Assembly: GCA_900321945.1 (NCBI GenBank)
Contig: ONXY01000200.1
Coordinates: 1 to 6,661, forward strand
Length of the DNA stretch: 6,661 nt
Direction: 5' to 3'
Source: an uncultured Eubacteriales bacterium
GTDB taxonomy: Bacteria > Bacillota_A > Clostridia > Christensenellales > Aristaeellaceae
Every line of letters begins with the position of its first letter. Positions within the stretch are counted from its first letter, which is position 1. Shown here piece after piece: positions 6,431 through 6,661 of this stretch. Below the pieces are notes generated by a model. The model ran no database searches. It was not told where the DNA came from and worked only from the letters and a program-made list of their open reading frames with translations. Position numbers and translations under genes: made by a program.

Positions 6431-6661
6431 TTACGAGGTCCAGGAGATGTTGCGGACGTCGGATTTGGCGAGGCTGCCGATGCCCTGGGTCAGGATCAGG
6501 GGCCGGGCGGAGGGAACCAGCTCCTCCACGGAGGGAAGGGAGCCCGTCACGCAGTCCGCCAGATAATCCATGCAGAGAATCTCCGCCGGGGTCAGCCGCT
6601 GGTCCGCGGCGCAGCGGACGACGCCCTGCTGATCCTTCAGTTCGCCCTCGAAGGGGGTGAA
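6431..6661 (-). CDS. C-terminal end of a probable BMP-family (PnrA-like) substrate-binding protein, partial
   Basis: The frame is open on the - strand from the window edge to TAA at 6431-6433. It gives the last 76 residues of a protein whose start lies beyond base 6661. The fragment begins FTPFEGELKDQQGVVR, continues LTPAEILCMDYLADCVTG, SLPSVEEL and ends near ISWTS. This order (PF-G-x-DQ-x-G-x-R, then an acidic helix with E-x-L-x-MD-x-L, then V-x-G-x-x-P) resembles, from memory, the C-terminus of BMP-family lipoproteins that bind nucleosides for ABC uptake. Only a short tail is visible, so the family call is moderate; that it is a coding tail is firmer. No ATPase or permease gene follows it. 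A 51-nt gap without a visible terminator separates it from the phosphoesterase gene, so read-through is possible. Confidence 0.62.
   Translation of the reverse strand, partial: FTPFEGELKDQQGVVRCAADQRLTPAEILCMDYLADCVTGSLPSVEELVPSARPLILTQGIGSLAKSDVRNISWTS

Overview
The window is compact, GC-rich bacterial DNA (around 60% by eye). Its Shine-Dalgarno sites resemble AGGAGG, and its hybrid histidine kinases carry the H-box NMSH(D/E)IRTPMNAIIG. That H-box style, with the metallophosphoesterase and MBL-fold types present, fits a high-GC anaerobic Firmicute (Clostridia, for example a gut or rumen Lachnospiraceae- or Christensenellales-like organism). No rRNA, tRNA, mobile element, phage gene or CRISPR array was found, so the taxonomic reading is inference.

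Left part (1-4392, + strand): two consecutive membrane-signalling genes, probably one operon. The first is cut by the window edge at its phospho-acceptor H-box and runs HisKA, HATPase, REC, REC. The second is complete (945 aa) and is the highlight. An amino-acid/polyamine/organocation (APC) type permease with about 14 membrane helices is fused in one chain to HisKA, HATPase and REC. It looks like a transporter turned sensor, comparable in architecture to CbrA (an SLC5-type transporter fused to a kinase) but built on a different transporter family. The two kinase halves are clear paralogues. No DNA-binding response regulator or HPt protein is in the window.

Middle (4393-4512): a non-coding strip between convergent genes. 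It holds two perfect 12-bp palindromes and a strong hairpin flanked by A and T tracts that should act as a bidirectional terminator.

Right part (4513-6661, - strand): a tight leftward gene row. In transcription order it holds the 3' end of a probable BMP-family (PnrA-like) substrate-binding protein, a calcineurin-like metallophosphoesterase lacking the usual motif I histidine, a 187-aa protein of unknown function, and a small UlaG-like MBL-fold metal-dependent hydrolase. The last three are almost certainly co-transcribed. The gaps are 17 nt and a 37-nt overlap, each start has a good Shine-Dalgarno site, and the row ends at the shared terminator. The four genes do not form a pathway I recognise. 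The two metallohydrolases with the unknown protein between them form a unit worth testing for conservation.
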